6,012 bases of DNA from Planctomycetota bacterium (GTDB lineage Bacteria > Planctomycetota > PUPC01 > DSUN01): contig VGYW01000487.1 of assembly GCA_016872875.1 (NCBI GenBank), forward strand, positions 1 through 6,012, in the 5' to 3' direction. The notes beneath the pieces were generated by a model. That model had not been told where the DNA came from and did not search any database. It worked only from the letters and a program-made list of their open reading frames with translations. Each line of letters begins with the position of its first letter. The first letter of the stretch is position 1. Of this stretch, positions 5,572 through 6,012 are shown piece after piece. The position numbers were made by a program, and so were the translations under genes.

Positions 5572-5780
5572 GGGGGGAGGGAGCGGCGAGCGCGGGCGGG
5601 GCGCTTCATAAGCCATTGGCAGCACGAGACATGCGTGGGCTCTGTCCGATGAGACACCCGCCGCCCGGGGTGTAGGTGTGTGTGTGCGCGTGACCCTCAA
5701 CAATGGTAGGAATGGCTGAAAAGGCCACCGGAGGCCCCTCCTCCCATTGTTGAGGCTGTTTTTCAGACCCTCAACAATGG
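5540..5780. repeat. Five copies of a CCTCAACAATG motif in alternating orientation
   Basis: Copies read forward at 5557-5570, 5692-5706 and 5766-5780, sharing GACCCTCAACAATG; the last two also share a final G. Reverse copies are at 5540-5547 (partial, CATTGTTG) and 5744-5755 (CCATTGTTGAGG, full). Neighbouring copies of opposite orientation form hairpins. The spacing is irregular (135 and 74 bases between forward copies), so this is not a CRISPR or a simple tandem array. Candidate explanations are a dispersed palindromic element, binding sites of a regulator, or the scars of a small mobile element; none can be proven here. Confidence 0.75.
5676..5692. repeat. Alternating purine-pyrimidine GT/GC tract
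   Basis: Seventeen bases of strictly alternating G and T/C lie immediately before the second forward CCTCAACAATG copy. Such tracts can adopt Z-DNA under negative supercoiling. A short hairpin (ACACCC at 5654-5659 with GGGTGT at 5668-5673) lies just upstream of it. Confidence 0.5.
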
Positions 5781-5824
5781 CGCAGGGGAGCCACGCGGTC
5801 CGAGCCGGGGAACCGGGCAAGGGT

Positions 5825-5879
5825 CACCAGAATCAGGGGCCAGACTCGAGCGCGGAGAGTATGGCCCCCAATTCTGGTG
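5825..5879. repeat. 55-bp intergenic hairpin with 23-base arms
   Basis: The left arm 5825-5847 starts CACCAGAAT and the right arm 5857-5879 ends ATTCTGGTG. They pair at 20 of 23 positions around a nine-base loop. The arms contain GGGGCCA/TGGCCCC blocks. The design recalls REP-type palindromes that are moved by IS200/IS605-like RAYT transposases, but that link is from memory and no transposase gene lies in the window. Confidence 0.7.
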
Positions 5880-5897
5880 GGGTTCTTGGGCGCCGAA

Positions 5898-5994
5898 GCT
5901 CCGAACGGAGCGTACTATAGCAGCCCAGGGCGAAGCCCTGGGACAGGCGGGCGGCCAGATTCAGCCCTGTAGGGGCGTACTACCCGCCCTGGGC
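5898..5994. repeat. Run of short GC-rich hairpins, apparently two copies of one module
   Basis: Hairpins in order: GCTCC-GAAC-GGAGC (5898-5911); a perfect eight-pair CCCAGGGC-GAA-GCCCTGGG with a stable GAA loop (5924-5942); GCCC-loop-GGGC (5964-5976); and the palindrome GCCCTGGGC (5986-5994). The first and third are each followed by GCGTACTA (5910-5917 and 5975-5982), and then by a CCCAGGGC or CCCTGGGC block. A diverged module with a period of about 65 bases may therefore be repeated. Similar intergenic hairpins are, as I recall, frequent in planctomycetes. Confidence 0.6.
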
Positions 5995-6012
5995 ACGATG
6001 TAGCGCCCGGAA

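Larger units (their letters stand above)
5526..6012. other. Non-coding stretch rich in inverted repeats
   Basis: No frame here has a start, ribosome binding site and composition that look like a gene, and no tRNA or rRNA is recognisable. The stretch holds the hairpins and repeats listed separately, a G-rich segment at 5571-5600, and a short TATA-like CTATAG at 5915-5920 with no matching -35 box. It may act as a graveyard or landing zone for dispersed palindromic elements. Confidence 0.6.

Noticed and set aside
5540..5780. Possible CRISPR array from the repeated CCTCAACAATG motif
   Set aside because: Copies alternate in orientation, are too short and are irregularly spaced, and no cas gene or leader is visible.
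5539..5820. 93-codon minus-strand frame after the SH3 gene
   Set aside because: It is built from the palindromic repeats, has no convincing ribosome binding site and resembles no family.
5915..5920. CTATAG as a possible -10 box
   Set aside because: No -35 box lies at 15-19 bases on either strand, and the sequence is part of the hairpin module.

Overview
This is a GC-rich bacterial segment with four protein-coding genes, one of them cut by the left window edge, and an unusually high load of palindromic non-coding sequence. Gene content and style suggest the Planctomycetota or a related PVC lineage, probably from an environmental genome. The hints are GTG and TTG starts, a large secreted-type glycoside-hydrolase-like protein, a short bacterial SH3 protein with Lys/Glu/Pro-rich tails, and intergenic hairpins of the CCCAGGGC-GAA-GCCCTGGG type. 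No rRNA or other taxonomic marker is present, so this placement is an inference of modest confidence.

Layout from left to right: (1) The 5' part of a threonylcarbamoyl-AMP synthase gene (tsaC/sua5 family) on the minus strand overlaps by 32 bp the end of (2) a GT-B, family 4-like glycosyltransferase gene, also on the minus strand. The two form one operon read leftwards from a near-consensus sigma70 promoter at 1445-1473. (3) A large imperfect palindrome of GTC/GAC triplets (1487-1584) separates that promoter from the end of (4) an 869-codon minus-strand gene. Its product looks like a (beta/alpha)8-barrel glycoside hydrolase related to the GH101/DUF5696-type enzymes, flanked by beta-sandwich regions. 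(5) A roughly 300-bp divergent control region (4212-4517) carries one near-consensus promoter for each flanking gene. Between them lies a long inverted repeat whose right arm is a four-run G-quadruplex motif. (6) A plus-strand gene encodes an exported protein with two SH3b-like domains and low-complexity charged tails. (7) The last 487 bp (5526-6012) contain no credible gene. They are packed with inverted repeats: five copies of a CCTCAACAATG motif in alternating orientation, a 55-bp hairpin, and a series of short GC-rich hairpins.

The genes do not form an obvious pathway. TsaC makes the activated precursor of tRNA t6A37. The glycosyltransferase probably builds a surface or secreted glycan, the barrel protein probably cleaves or binds glycans, and the SH3 protein probably acts in the cell envelope. 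Each of the three transcription units has its own strong-looking promoter, which argues against one coordinated system. No convincing new defence, mobile or catalytic system was found. The most unusual material is the structured non-coding DNA (1487-1584, 4339-4406 and 5539-5994).
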